Origin: JABDOU01 sp041609995
Lineage (GTDB): Bacteria > Actinomycetota > Acidimicrobiia > Spongiisociales > SHLN01
DNA length: 64,000 nucleotides
Assembly (NCBI GenBank): GCA_041609995.1
Contig: JBFIPU010000001.1
Coordinates: 1 to 64,000 of the forward strand
Direction: 5' to 3'
The notes beneath the pieces were generated by a model that saw only the letters and a list, made by a program, of their open reading frames with translations, did not search any database and was not told where the DNA came from. Of the stretch, positions 24,518-33,885 are shown in pieces; position 1 is the first letter of the stretch; every line of letters begins with the position of its first letter. The position numbers and the translations under genes were made by a program.

Positions 24518-25003
24518 ATGATTCGCTCCTTCCTTTTCATCCTCGTGTTGCTCCTCGTGGGAGCGGCCCCGGCGGTGGCCGGCGGGTGGGCACTCACCGA
24601 AGTGACCGACATGCCCGCTGCCTTCGAGGCCGGCCCTACCCACGAGGTCAACTACACGATCCTCCAGCACGGCAAGAACCCCGTCGATGTGGACGCCACC
24701 TGGCTCACCTTCACGACCGGCTCGGAGACCCTCCAGTTTCCGGGCAAACGAGTTGCGCTTGGCCAATACGAGGCGACCGTCACCCTGCCCTTCTCCGGCA
24801 CCTGGGACTGGAGCGTGCACCAGGGCTGGTTCGGCGACCAGCCGCTCGGGACCTTGGATGTGGCCCCGGCCGGGTCCATCCCGTCATCCGGCTCGGCGCT
24901 CCCTGTCGTCCTCACCATTGGAGCGGTGCTGACGGCGGGAGTCGCGATGGCCCAGGCGCTGGCAAGCAGAAGGCGGCCCACCCCCGCCACCCATGTGGGC
25001 TAG
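24518..25003 (+). CDS. Secreted, membrane-anchored protein of unknown function
   Basis: This 161-residue protein starts with a signal peptide (FLFILVLLLVGAAPAVA), followed by a small beta-rich domain (FEAGPTHEVNYTILQHGKNP, then TGSETLQFPGKRVALGQYEA and FSGTWDWSVHQGWFG) and ends with one membrane helix (LPVVLTIGAVLTAGVAMA). The layout and strand pattern resemble FixH/CopC-like or YtkA-like extracytoplasmic domains, but I cannot assign a family. The ATG has an AAAGGA ribosome site. The next gene, a cytochrome c, overlaps its 3-prime end by 11 bases, so a role in an oxidising or metal-handling envelope process is plausible. Confidence 0.7.
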   Translation: MIRSFLFILVLLLVGAAPAVAGGWALTEVTDMPAAFEAGPTHEVNYTILQHGKNPVDVDATWLTFTTGSETLQFPGKRVALGQYEATVTLPFSGTWDWSVHQGWFGDQPLGTLDVAPAGSIPSSGSALPVVLTIGAVLTAGVAMAQALASRRRPTPATHVG

Positions 25004-25382
25004 CCGGACGACACGGATCGCATCGGGGGCGGCGGCGGCGCTGCTGGCCGTGGCGTCCGTCGCCGCCTGGGCAGATCGATCACCGGGTGGAACGGCACAG
25101 GCCGTGGATGGCCAGGTCGTGTTCCAGGCCCGGGGCTGTGTGGGATGCCACGCTGTTTCGGGGCTGGGTGGAAATGGTTTCGCCGGCCCTGATCTCACGT
25201 GGCTGCAGGACGCCGAGGCGTCACGGGTCGAGGAGCTGTCAGTCGCCGAGTACGTCGAGCAGTCAATTCGACAGCCGGACGCCTTCACGGTGGCCCGCTA
25301 CCCGGCTGATCTCATGCCCACACTGACCCTCTCTGACCAGGAGATCGCGGCGCTCATCGAGTTTCTCGTCGAATCGCAATGA
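24993..25382 (+). CDS. Small c-type cytochrome, secreted or membrane-anchored
   Basis: This 129-residue protein has an N-terminal hydrophobic segment (about 10-26) acting as signal or anchor, then a single cytochrome c domain with the haem motif CVGCH (Cys49, Cys52, His53) and a probable axial Met108 in DLMPTLTL. The closing helix EIAALIEFLVESQ is usual for class I cytochromes. It overlaps the secreted-protein gene upstream and is probably coexpressed with it. The partner oxidase or reductase is not in the window. It resembles the soluble cytochrome domains fused to cytochrome oxidase subunit II. Confidence 0.88.
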   Translation: MWASRTTRIASGAAAALLAVASVAAWADRSPGGTAQAVDGQVVFQARGCVGCHAVSGLGGNGFAGPDLTWLQDAEASRVEELSVAEYVEQSIRQPDAFTVARYPADLMPTLTLSDQEIAALIEFLVESQ

Positions 25383-25472
25383 CGAACCCACCGCGCCCAC
25401 CCGGGCGGCCGGCGGACGGAACGCCCGGCGATCGGATCAGGCCAACCTGCCCCGGGGTAGGGTGCGCCGCGC

Positions 25473-26930
25473 ATGAGCCACGAAGTACCCGACTGGGTTC
25501 CCCACGCCATCTTCTACCAGATCTTTCCAGATCGATTCGCGCGATCGGGCAGGGTTCCCCAGCCGGGCAATCTGGAGCCGTGGGATGTCCCGCCCACCGT
25601 CCACGGATACAAGGGCGGTGATTTGCTGGGGGTGGCCGACCGCCTGGACTACCTGACCGACCTCGGCATCACTGCCATCTATTTCAACCCCATCTTTCAG
25701 TCTGCCGCCAACCACCGCTACCACACCCACGACTACTTCCAGGTCGATCCGCTGTTGGGCGGCGACGCCGCGTTTCACATCATGCTCGACGCCTGCAAAG
25801 ACCGGGGCATTCGCGTCGTTCTGGACGGCGTCCTCAATCACGCCAGCCGCGGGTTCTTCCAGTTCAACGACCTCTTGGAAAACGGTCAACAGTCTCCCTG
25901 GCGCGACTGGTTTCACATCCACGACTGGCCGCTGAAGGCGTACGACGAGTCGGAGCCGGCGAGGTTCAACGCCTGGTGGGGCCTCCATGCTCTTCCCCAG
26001 CTGAACACCGACAACCCCGAAGTCCGCGACTTCCTCATGCAGGTGGGCGAGTATTGGCTGGACCAGGGCATCGACGGCTGGCGGCTCGACGTCCCGGAAG
26101 AGATCGAGACCGAAGGGTTTTGGGAAGAATTCAGGACGCGAATGCGCGCCCGCAACACCGAGGCGTACATCGTGGGCGAGATATGGAAACCTGCTCCCGA
26201 GTGGGTGAACGACGGAACCCGGTTCGACGGCGTGATGAATTACCAATTCACCGAGTACGCGGTCCGCTTCGTGGCGGCCCACCGGGTCGATCTCGAGGTA
26301 ACGGAAAAAGCGTCCTATGACCTCGCCCATCCGCACGACGCCGGCGGTTACGCCGATGCCGTCGACCACCTGTATGAGATCTACTCCGAGCAGGCGATGC
26401 ATGGCAATCTCAACCTGTTCGGGTCCCACGACACACCTCGTATTTTGGAAGCGGTGGGGGGTGATCGGGAGTCGGTGGTTCTCGGAACTGTCCTCCAAAT
26501 GACATTTCCCGGGCCTCCGTCCATCTATTACGGCGACGAGATCGGGATGCGAGGCGGTCACGATCCCGGCTCGCGCGCCGGGTTTCCCTGGAATCGACCG
26601 GAGACCTGGGACAATGACCTGCGCGAGATCACCCAGGAGCTGATTTCCCTGCGGTCTGCCCACCCAGCGCTGCGGACGGGGAGCTACCGCCGATTGGCAC
26701 CCGGGCCGGGCGAATACGGTTCGTGGCTATACGTGATGGAACGGCGCCTGGGTGACAACGGCTTCATCGTCGCCGTCAACGCCGGGGACGAAGACGATTC
26801 GGCCGGCTTCGACTATCACCAACAGGGCTCACAGCTCGTCTGGGGGCAGGGCCAGATATCGACCTCCGACAACAGGACCGCGGTCACGGTGCCCGGCCGG
26901 GCTGCCGCCATCTGGCGTGTGCAGACTTGA
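25473..26930 (+). CDS. GH13 alpha-glucan hydrolase (neopullulanase/maltogenic amylase-like)
   Basis: This 485-residue GH13 enzyme has catalytic Asp206 (DGWRLDVPEE), Glu236 (VGEIW) and Asp320 (GSHDTPR). The MPKFN-type region of cyclomaltodextrinases is replaced by FDGVMNYQFTEY, which occurs in this subgroup. It starts IFYQIFPDRFARSG, has no signal peptide and lacks an N-terminal CBM, so it acts on maltodextrins inside the cell. It probably degrades glycogen-derived or imported glucans; glgA follows about 800 bases downstream in opposite orientation, with one gene between. Confidence 0.93.
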   Translation: MSHEVPDWVPHAIFYQIFPDRFARSGRVPQPGNLEPWDVPPTVHGYKGGDLLGVADRLDYLTDLGITAIYFNPIFQSAANHRYHTHDYFQVDPLLGGDAAFHIMLDACKDRGIRVVLDGVLNHASRGFFQFNDLLENGQQSPWRDWFHIHDWPLKAYDESEPARFNAWWGLHALPQLNTDNPEVRDFLMQVGEYWLDQGIDGWRLDVPEEIETEGFWEEFRTRMRARNTEAYIVGEIWKPAPEWVNDGTRFDGVMNYQFTEYAVRFVAAHRVDLEVTEKASYDLAHPHDAGGYADAVDHLYEIYSEQAMHGNLNLFGSHDTPRILEAVGGDRESVVLGTVLQMTFPGPPSIYYGDEIGMRGGHDPGSRAGFPWNRPETWDNDLREITQELISLRSAHPALRTGSYRRLAPGPGEYGSWLYVMERRLGDNGFIVAVNAGDEDDSAGFDYHQQGSQLVWGQGQISTSDNRTAVTVPGRAAAIWRVQT

Positions 26931-26931
26931 G

Positions 26932-27723
26932 TCAGGGAATCAACGCCATCTGACGAGCGAACATCTCCTGCACCTCGTCGGCGATCCCCGACGGCACGGC
27001 CGCCAGCGCCGGATACCGGGGATCGGGCCGGTTGAACATCGGCGTCGAACCGTCCGGGAGGAACACGACCCCCCCGGCCGCATGAACCAACGCCGTTCCG
27101 GCTGCCACGTCCCACTCGTTTTTCGGCACCGGCGTCCAGGTCGCATCGGCCAAACCGGCCGCCACCAGAGACATCTTGTACGCGACCGAACCCATCGGCC
27201 GGCACTCGATGCCGGCGTCCGTGAAAAGATCCCATTCCCCCCGCCGCACCTCGCTGCGACTGCAGAGTACCTCGATGCCTTGCACCGACTCCAGGGGGCG
27301 TACGCCGGCCGGCCGGCCGTTGACCAGCACTCCCGTCTCCAACGATCCGATGACTGTGGTCCCCATAGAGGGATTTGCGACTCCGCCCGCCACCGGCACC
27401 CCGTCCTCGACCAGGCCGATCGAAATGCAGAATTCGGGTATACCCTCGATGAACTCACGAGTCCCGTCGACCGGGTCCACGACCCATACCCGCTCGGCCT
27501 CCAGGCGTTCCCAATGATCGGCGGTTTCCTCCGACAGCCACCCTTCGCCGGGTGACGGCAGAATCTCGCGGATCAACTCGTCCACCGTGTGGTCGGCCTC
27601 GGTCACCGGGTCACCTCCCTGCTTGTAGGCCGAGGCGATCCGGCCCGGGGTGAACATGCTCAGCACCTTGGTGGCCTCATGCAGGGCGAGTTCGATGCGT
27701 TCGAGGTCGGAAGCGCGACTCAT
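26932..27723 (-). CDS. Inositol monophosphatase-family phosphatase (CysQ-like)
   Basis: This protein of about 263 residues belongs to the lithium-sensitive phosphatase fold: metal-binding GDPVTEADHTVD, SEET, then the signature WVVDPVDGTREFIEG, and late WDVAAGTALVHAAGG. DPVDGTREF and the ending resemble CysQ/3-prime-phosphoadenosine phosphatases more than SuhB, but inositol or histidinol phosphate are possible substrates. Candidate starts are ATG at 27723 and 27729; neither has a clear ribosome site. The 3-prime end converges on the amylase gene with one base between. Confidence 0.88.
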   Translation of the reverse strand: MSRASDLERIELALHEATKVLSMFTPGRIASAYKQGGDPVTEADHTVDELIREILPSPGEGWLSEETADHWERLEAERVWVVDPVDGTREFIEGIPEFCISIGLVEDGVPVAGGVANPSMGTTVIGSLETGVLVNGRPAGVRPLESVQGIEVLCSRSEVRRGEWDLFTDAGIECRPMGSVAYKMSLVAAGLADATWTPVPKNEWDVAAGTALVHAAGGVVFLPDGSTPMFNRPDPRYPALAAVPSGIADEVQEMFARQMALIP

Positions 27724-27741
27724 GGCCATCAACGTAATGGG

Positions 27742-29121
27742 TCAGCGGGGGCGGCGCGCCGCGGCCAACAGGTTTCTGTAGAGGTCCACGTACTCATGAG
27801 CCGCCCGATCCCAGCTCCAGTCTCCGGACATGGCACGCAAGGCCATCTTCTCCCAGAGAGCCGGGTGGCTGCGAACCAACCGCATCGCACGCCGGACCGT
27901 CTTGGCGAGCACGGGGGGCTCATACGTTCGGAACACCAGGCCGTTGCCCTCAGCCGGGTCTTCGTCGACGTCCGTCACGGTATCGGCCAGCCCACCGGTG
28001 AAGCGCACGACCGGCGGGCACCCGTACCTCATCGCATAGAGGTTCCCGAGCCCGCCCGGCTCGAACTTGGAGGGCATGAGGTAGGCATCGGCACCGGCCC
28101 ACGTGAGCCGGGCCAGCTTGTCATCGAACGGAAGGTGGGCGACCGCAGTCGGATGTCGGATGACCCACCCGTCGACCAGGTCATCCTGATCACCATTCCC
28201 GACAACGAGCAGCCTCATGCCGTCCTCGATGAGGTCCTCCAACACCGGCGCGACCAGATCGAACCCCTTCTGTCCCGTCACCCGCCCGACCGTTCCGAAG
28301 ATGACACCGGAGGGATCCAACCCGGTGGCCGAAGCCAGCGCCCGCCGATTTTCGCTTCGGCGCGACCACGTGTCCCGGTCATATGAGAGCGGGAGGGTCT
28401 CATCAGTTGCCGGATCGAAGGCCTGCACGTCGATCCCGTTCATGATTCCGATCGGCGGGTTCTTCAGGGCCCGGATGACACCGTCGAGCCCACCGGTCAC
28501 CGAAGGATCCTGCGCCATCTGGCGGGCAAAGCCGGGGCTGACCGTCGTCACCTGATCGGCGAAGATGATGCCTGCCTTCATGTAATTGGCGTCTCCGAAC
28601 CACTCCACCTCGCCCATCGGGGCAAGCACCGCCGCAGGAAGATCGAGCAGTTCCCCCACCTCGTCCAGTGGACCCAGGATGGGATAGGCGGCGTTGTGGA
28701 TGGTGAAGACGGTCGGAAGCTCGAGAAGAGTTGCAGCCAAGCCCGTGTGGGCGTCATGCAGATTCACGACGTCATAATCGCCGGAGTCGGCCAGATCGAT
28801 GATGGTGCCGGCAAACCGAGCCCAGCGGCGCCAATCATCTTCAAAACTCAGTCCCGGGCGGGGACCGTAGATGCCGTCCCGATCGAACGACTCGGGGTCG
28901 TCCACCAGCAGCAGCTCCACCCCTTCCTCGACGGTCCGGTAGACGTTCTGGACCCCCCGCAGCTTCTTCCCCTCACCCAGTAGTGGTCGATACCGGGGCA
29001 GCACCACCGTCACGGCTGCCCCCTGCTTGGTGAGTGCCCGGGCCAAACCGGCGATGGCGTCACCCAGCCCGCCGGACCGCGCCAGCGGTGAGTACTCAGC
29101 CGAAGCAAAGAGGATGCGCAT
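27742..29121 (-). CDS. glgA: Glycogen synthase (GT5, ADP-glucose or related donor)
   Basis: This 459-residue protein is a GT5 glycogen/starch synthase adding glucosyl units from a nucleotide sugar. The N-terminal domain begins ILFASAEYSPLARSGGLGDA; the donor loop is normally KTGGLGDV, and the Lys and Thr are here Arg and Ser. The C-terminal GT-B domain has TVGRVTGQKGFDL, and the conserved acceptor region PSKFEPGGLGNLYAMRYGCPP, where E. coli has PSRFEPCGL. It is followed 18 bases later by the phosphatase gene on the same strand. Confidence 0.92.
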   Translation of the reverse strand: MRILFASAEYSPLARSGGLGDAIAGLARALTKQGAAVTVVLPRYRPLLGEGKKLRGVQNVYRTVEEGVELLLVDDPESFDRDGIYGPRPGLSFEDDWRRWARFAGTIIDLADSGDYDVVNLHDAHTGLAATLLELPTVFTIHNAAYPILGPLDEVGELLDLPAAVLAPMGEVEWFGDANYMKAGIIFADQVTTVSPGFARQMAQDPSVTGGLDGVIRALKNPPIGIMNGIDVQAFDPATDETLPLSYDRDTWSRRSENRRALASATGLDPSGVIFGTVGRVTGQKGFDLVAPVLEDLIEDGMRLLVVGNGDQDDLVDGWVIRHPTAVAHLPFDDKLARLTWAGADAYLMPSKFEPGGLGNLYAMRYGCPPVVRFTGGLADTVTDVDEDPAEGNGLVFRTYEPPVLAKTVRRAMRLVRSHPALWEKMALRAMSGDWSWDRAAHEYVDLYRNLLAAARRPR

Positions 29122-29163
29122 CAGTGCAACGGTACCCCCGGTCGGCCCCGGTGTACGGCAGCC

Positions 29164-29934
29164 TCATCCGTGCGCTTTGAGCCACTCCTGCCAGGTGATG
29201 GCGCCAAGGTCGGCTTCGGGGTTCACGTTCGCCCCTGCCACGTACGCCTTGAGAGCTCCGCCGAGAGCAGGCACGCCCAGCAATCTGATCGTCTTTCTAT
29301 GGTGGTCGGCCCAAGCCTCGGCCATCTCACCCACCGTCAACACATTGGGCCCGGCAAAATCGTCCACCCGGCCCGCCGGTTGCGATTCGGTCAGTTCGAC
29401 GAGGCGGTCGGCGACCTCACCTTCGTCCACCGGCTGCACGAGCCACCCCTTCACGACCGGGGCGATCCCAAACCGGAGCAGTCTGGTGAATGCGAAGTTC
29501 ATCAACGCGTGAAACTGGGTCGCCCGCAAGATGGTGTGTGCGAGCCCGGATTCGATGATGCGTTGCTCGGCGGCCGCTTTGGCCCGGTAGTACGGCAGCG
29601 GATGATCGTCGATGCCGACGATCGACGGGTAGATGAGGTGGGGCGGTGACGCCATGTGCTGGAGGTGCTCGATCAGGAGCTCCGTGCCCCCGACGTCAGT
29701 GGCCTTCGTTCGCCAAAACGCGCTCGACGCTCCGTGGATGACCAGTTCCGAACCCTCGGTGGCGGCCGTAACGCCCGCCCCGCTGATCAGGTCACCATGG
29801 GCGATGGCCACATCCTCGGCCAGCTTGGGACGGTCCTGGCGGGTGAATACCGTCACCTCGTGCCCAGCGGCCACGAGCCTCGGCACGAGGACCGCGCCCA
29901 GGAACCCGGTGCCACCCGTGACGAGAACGTTCAT
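29164..29934 (-). CDS. NAD(P)-binding extended-SDR/NmrA-like protein
   Basis: This 256-residue Rossmann protein begins VLVTGGTGFLGAVLVPRLVAAGH, the TGGTGFLG dinucleotide motif of extended SDR or atypical NmrA-like enzymes. A YxxxK occurs as YYRAKAAAEQ in the middle. The later part (VGEMAEAWADHHRK, then RLLGVPALGGAL) resembles NDUFA9/YwnB-like NAD(P)-binding proteins. Function cannot be assigned beyond a probable sugar-nucleotide or quinone-related oxidoreductase. It is followed on the same strand by glgA after 42 bases. Confidence 0.85.
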   Translation of the reverse strand: MNVLVTGGTGFLGAVLVPRLVAAGHEVTVFTRQDRPKLAEDVAIAHGDLISGAGVTAATEGSELVIHGASSAFWRTKATDVGGTELLIEHLQHMASPPHLIYPSIVGIDDHPLPYYRAKAAAEQRIIESGLAHTILRATQFHALMNFAFTRLLRFGIAPVVKGWLVQPVDEGEVADRLVELTESQPAGRVDDFAGPNVLTVGEMAEAWADHHRKTIRLLGVPALGGALKAYVAGANVNPEADLGAITWQEWLKAHG

Positions 29935-29966
29935 GTCTGCAGGCTACGCAGTTTCTGCAAAGCCCG

Positions 29967-30389
29967 TCAGAGAAAGTCGTTGAGCCGCTCGAGGGCGGTC
30001 GGCATCGCCCGCTCGATCGAGGCGGTCACGACCGGGAGGAGGAGGTGGGCCATGAAACCATGGGCTTCCAGCTGTCCACTCACCTCGACCCGGGTCTCTG
30101 ATCCGACTTCGTGAAGGGAGGCAGTGGTCAGAGCAATGATCTCCCCGCCGTCGACCACCATCGCCATGAGGTTCGGTTTCACGGATTCGGCCACTCTCGT
30201 CTCGCCCCGCACCAGGCGGGGACCGATCTTGGAGCGCCATTGGATGGCGGCGAGTTCGTCACCGTTCATCTGCACCCCCACCACCTCGTCCACGCCGGTC
30301 AATGCCGTCCACGTGTCGGGTTCTTGCAGGGCGGACCAGACCCTCAGGCGCGGCGCGTCATAGTGCTCGACGAAATAAAGAGAATGCAT
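29967..30389 (-). CDS. SRPBCC/CoxG-like protein
   Basis: This 140-residue protein has the START/SRPBCC fold marks: an opening strand YFVEHYDAPRLRVWSAL, a VDEVVGVQMNGDE region, then long central strands (KIGPRLVRGETRVAES) and a C-terminal helix ending RAMPTALERLNDFL. This helix-grip fold binds hydrophobic ligands; CoxG relatives recruit carbon monoxide dehydrogenase or carry quinones. The ATG at 30389 was chosen where similarity begins. It sits with the NAD(P)-binding gene downstream and a zinc-ribbon gene upstream, all minus strand. Confidence 0.8.
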   Translation of the reverse strand: MHSLYFVEHYDAPRLRVWSALQEPDTWTALTGVDEVVGVQMNGDELAAIQWRSKIGPRLVRGETRVAESVKPNLMAMVVDGGEIIALTTASLHEVGSETRVEVSGQLEAHGFMAHLLLPVVTASIERAMPTALERLNDFL

Positions 30390-30424
30390 GGCAACGCCAG
30401 CGTAGCGACGATAGATGCCGGGGC

Positions 30425-30751
30425 TTAACCGAACGGATCGGCGGGGGGTGCCGACGGAGGAGCGGCGACGGCGTTGCTCTCGGCGGGCGCCTGGGCCGGT
30501 GCCTGCTCCGCTGCGGCAGTTTGAGCAGCCGGCTCGGGTTTGCGGGCCGGGCGGGTCTTCATGCCATCGGGACCGGCCGGGCGATCGGCGGCGGCCGGAG
30601 CCGGTGCCGTGTCGGCTTTGGCGAGCACCACCCGCTCGGTCTGGATGAACTGGATCACCTCTTCCCAGTCCCGGGCCATGGCGCATTTGCCGCAATACAC
30701 GGCTTCGCCCCGGCGAACGACGGCCTTGGCATCACAACGCGAACAATTCAC
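30425..30751 (-). CDS. Small zinc-ribbon protein with Pro/Ala-rich tail
   Basis: This 108-residue protein has a compact zinc ribbon with Cys3, Cys6, Cys20 and Cys23 (MNCSRCDAKA to YCGKCAMA), a short helix (DWEEVIQFIQTERVV), and a long low-complexity tail of Ala, Pro, Glu and Gln from about residue 48 to the end. Such tails are usually disordered linkers. I do not recognise a named family. It lies between the EtfD-like gene upstream and the SRPBCC gene downstream on the same strand. Confidence 0.65.
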   Translation of the reverse strand: MNCSRCDAKAVVRRGEAVYCGKCAMARDWEEVIQFIQTERVVLAKADTAPAPAAADRPAGPDGMKTRPARKPEPAAQTAAAEQAPAQAPAESNAVAAPPSAPPADPFG

Positions 30752-30840
30752 TCTGTCACTCCGTTTCAGAAGTTCCTCGGCGCAGATATCGGCCGGTAGA
30801 GGCGGCGACTTGAGGGCCGGTATCCGTTTCGGAGACGTGT

Positions 30841-33027
30841 TCAGTCGTTGAGTGAGCGTTCGGCCAGCAACATCGCGATGTCCTTCACCACGACGTTATC
30901 CGCCCCCAGCTCCTTGACGCCGTCATCCATCATCACGTAGCAGAACGGGCAGGCCACCGCCACCTCATCGGCCCCGGTCGCCAGCGCCTCTTCGGAGCGT
31001 TCGATGTTGACCTTCTTGCCGGTTTGTTCCTCCATCCAGAACCGCCCACCTCCGGCGCCGCAGCACAGGCCTCTGGTGCCGTTGCGGGGCATCTCAACCA
31101 GATTGGCGATCGAGCCGATGACCTCCCGCGGCGCCTCGTATACGTCGTTGTGGCGGCCCAGGTAGCAGGAATCGTGGTAGGTGATGGTCTTGCTCTCGGC
31201 GCTTCCCTTTGGCACGATCCGGCCCGTCTGGACCAGGTCCATCAGGAGCTCGCTGTGGTGGATCACGTCGTAGTCGCCGCCGAACTGCGGGTATTCGTTG
31301 CCGATGGTATTGAAGCAATGGGGACACTGGGTGACGACCTTCTTGACACCGAGGTCGTTGAGCGTCTCGATGTTCTGCAGGGCCATCTGTTGAAACACGA
31401 ACTCGTTGCCGGTGCGCCGGGCAGGATCGCCGGTGCAGAACTCGCGGGGCCCGAGAATGGCAAACTCGACACCAGCCTCGTGGAGCAGCTTGGCGGTCGA
31501 GATCGTCACCTTGCGATTGCGGTCGTCGAACGAGCCGGCGCATCCCACCCAGTACAGATACTCGGCGGTGTCGGTGTCCTGGCCCAGGATCGGCACCGGG
31601 AAATCGAGGTCCTTCGTCCAATCGGCCCGCTGAGCCTGGCCCATGCCGTACGGGTTGTTGCTGTTCTCGATGCTGACGTAGGCCTTGCCGAGCTCGGACG
31701 GGAAATCCGATTCCATCAGCGCCAGGTAGCGGCGCATATCGAGAATCTTGTCGAGAATCTCGATCCCGACCGGGCAGGCCTCGTCGCACGCCCGGCAAGA
31801 GGTACACGCCCACACCTCTTCCGCCGTGACGCGCTCGAACACCGAGGCAGCATCGATCTCGATCCCTTCGTCCATAGCCACCGGGGGAGACAGCGCGTAG
31901 CCGGCGGTCTGGGTGGCGACCTCGCCGAGCTTGAGGACGATCTCCCTGGGGTCGAGCGGCTTGCCGGTGATGTTGGCGGGGCAGACCTCGGTACACCGGC
32001 CGCACATCGTGCAGGCGTCGGTGTCGAAGAGCTGTTTCCACGTGAAATCGGCGACGGCCGCAGCCCCCACGGTCTCGATGTCCTCGGCTTCCATGAGGTT
32101 GGGCATCGCCTTCATGGCCCCTTTGGGGCGATCCTCCTGCGGGCTCAGGAAGAGGTTGGCCGGCGAGGTGACCATGTGCCGGAGCTTGGTGGTCGGCAGC
32201 GCCACCAGGAATGTGACGAACAATCCGGCGTGCGCCACCCACAGCCACTGATGAGCGGTGGCGGCGATCGACTCGGGAACCAGGAAGCTGAGCGGGTAGC
32301 CGACGAATGAGAAGACCTCGAAATCAGGCCGTCCGGCCACGGTGATGCGGGCAGCTTCCACCAGTAAGCCCGAGACCCCGATGGCCGCCAGCAGCGTCAG
32401 CGTCCACAGATCGTCGGACTTGGTCTTCTGCCGAAGGCGCCACGGTCGCTGCACGTAGCGTCGGAACGCAGCCCAGGCCAGGCCCGCCAGGAACATGAGG
32501 GCGGCGGCGTCGAGAATGGCCGAATAGCCCTGGTAGACCCCGCCGGTGAGGAACTTCCAATCGGCCGGCATCAAATGGTCGATTTCGAGTGTGACCGTCC
32601 CGGCGAACAGCAAGAGGAAGCCGTAGTAGATCATGGCGTGCATCACGCCTGCCACCCGATCCCGGAGGAGGGTTTGCATCCGGAGGCCCTCGTCCAGCTT
32701 CTTCAGCCGCCGTCCGAGAAGACCGGTCCGTCGCTCCCCCGCCCCCCGCTGCCAGTTCTTGGCCCGGAGGGCGAAGAGATAGAACATGATGCCCAGGAAC
32801 GCACCCGTGCCGACGTAGAACAGGGCCTGGAGCGACCCGGGGATGTTGACGAACACGTCCCGGCGCACCTCGGCATCGGCGTGACCGGGAAACGTGCCGA
32901 TCCATCCCGCCAGCGGTATGCCGATCACCGAGAGCGCAGCGAGGGCGTAAAAGACGTTGCTTGCACTCAGGCGCCGCGGCTTGTCGGCTGAGTCCTCGCC
33001 GGCCTCTTCCCGTTCCTCGGTGAGCAT
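30841..33027 (-). CDS. Membrane Fe-S oxidoreductase, heterodisulfide reductase-like (EtfD/FadF type)
   Basis: This 728-residue protein has an N-terminal NarI-like membrane part with about five helices and His residues for haem b (residues 25-280), a 2x[4Fe-4S] ferredoxin domain (Cys339, 342, 345, 349, then CTSCRACDEACPVG) and two CCG domains, the last with LCCGAGGGRFWM. Relatives (EtfD, FadF) pass electrons from electron-transfer flavoprotein, as in fatty-acid beta-oxidation, into menaquinone. In this window it could also serve the dimethylglycine-dehydrogenase-like flavoproteins, but no etfAB is present. It is the first gene of its minus-strand group. Confidence 0.9.
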   Translation of the reverse strand: MLTEEREEAGEDSADKPRRLSASNVFYALAALSVIGIPLAGWIGTFPGHADAEVRRDVFVNIPGSLQALFYVGTGAFLGIMFYLFALRAKNWQRGAGERRTGLLGRRLKKLDEGLRMQTLLRDRVAGVMHAMIYYGFLLLFAGTVTLEIDHLMPADWKFLTGGVYQGYSAILDAAALMFLAGLAWAAFRRYVQRPWRLRQKTKSDDLWTLTLLAAIGVSGLLVEAARITVAGRPDFEVFSFVGYPLSFLVPESIAATAHQWLWVAHAGLFVTFLVALPTTKLRHMVTSPANLFLSPQEDRPKGAMKAMPNLMEAEDIETVGAAAVADFTWKQLFDTDACTMCGRCTEVCPANITGKPLDPREIVLKLGEVATQTAGYALSPPVAMDEGIEIDAASVFERVTAEEVWACTSCRACDEACPVGIEILDKILDMRRYLALMESDFPSELGKAYVSIENSNNPYGMGQAQRADWTKDLDFPVPILGQDTDTAEYLYWVGCAGSFDDRNRKVTISTAKLLHEAGVEFAILGPREFCTGDPARRTGNEFVFQQMALQNIETLNDLGVKKVVTQCPHCFNTIGNEYPQFGGDYDVIHHSELLMDLVQTGRIVPKGSAESKTITYHDSCYLGRHNDVYEAPREVIGSIANLVEMPRNGTRGLCCGAGGGRFWMEEQTGKKVNIERSEEALATGADEVAVACPFCYVMMDDGVKELGADNVVVKDIAMLLAERSLND

Positions 33028-33078
33028 TTTCTGATACTAGACCCGGCTCGGGCCCTGCCCTCCCACGTACGATGACCC

Positions 33079-33789
33079 ATGCACTCCACGCTCACGTTCG
33101 ACTGCTACGGAACGTTGATCGACTGGGAGTCCGGCATCTGGGACGCACTGCAACCACTGCTCACCTGGAACCAGGAGGAATCGGTGCATCGGGCCATGGC
33201 CCTGGCCGGGTTCGCCGCAGAGGAGAGCCGGCTGCAGGCGGCTGAGCCAGAACGGCCGTATCCGCTGGTCCTCGAAGCGGTACACGCCCGTATCGCAGCG
33301 CGGTTCGGACTTCGTACAACCTCTGAGCTGGACCGTGCGTTCGGCGCCTCGGTCGGCCACTGGCCGGCGTTCCCGGACTCGGCCGACGCCCTCCGTCGCC
33401 TCAAGCGGCAGTTCCAACTCGTGATTCTGTCCAATGTCGACCGGGCCGGTTTTGCCGAATCCCAACGCAAGCTGGGCGTTTCCTTCGACGCCGTCTACAC
33501 GGCCGAGGACATCGGGTCGTACAAGCCGTCAGACCGCAACTTCGAGTACCTGCTCGAACACGTACGCGCCGATCTGGGGGTGGGCCCCGACCAGATTCTG
33601 CATGTCGCCCAGAGCTTGTTCCACGACCACGTACCGGCCATGCGCCATGGATTGGCGACGGTTTGGATCGACCGCCAGGGACTGTCCATGGGTGGCGAGT
33701 GGGGAGCCACGGCGCCCGTCGAACAACTACCCGAGGTCGCCGCCATCTACTCGAGCATGGCCGAGTTGGCGGCCGCCCTCGACCAGTGA
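33079..33789 (+). CDS. HAD-family hydrolase (haloacid dehalogenase type II-like)
   Basis: This 236-residue HAD protein starts TLTFDCYGTLIDWESG, where the first Asp (residue 8) is the nucleophile and TLIDW is typical of L-2-haloacid dehalogenase-like members. Motif II is LSNVDRAG, the Lys is in GSYKPSDRNF, and the last acidic pair is replaced by DHVPAMRHGL. Dehalogenase or phosphatase activity cannot be told apart here. It is divergent from the EtfD-like gene and precedes the flavoprotein gene by 96 bases on the same strand. Confidence 0.9.
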   Translation: MHSTLTFDCYGTLIDWESGIWDALQPLLTWNQEESVHRAMALAGFAAEESRLQAAEPERPYPLVLEAVHARIAARFGLRTTSELDRAFGASVGHWPAFPDSADALRRLKRQFQLVILSNVDRAGFAESQRKLGVSFDAVYTAEDIGSYKPSDRNFEYLLEHVRADLGVGPDQILHVAQSLFHDHVPAMRHGLATVWIDRQGLSMGGEWGATAPVEQLPEVAAIYSSMAELAAALDQ

Positions 33790-33885
33790 GGGGGGAACTG
33801 CCGGCGTCGACCTCGACCTCCATTGGCCGCCCGCATCACGGCGTACCCCACCGCTAGGGTGCCGGCAGTTGATTCGAAGGCGCGT

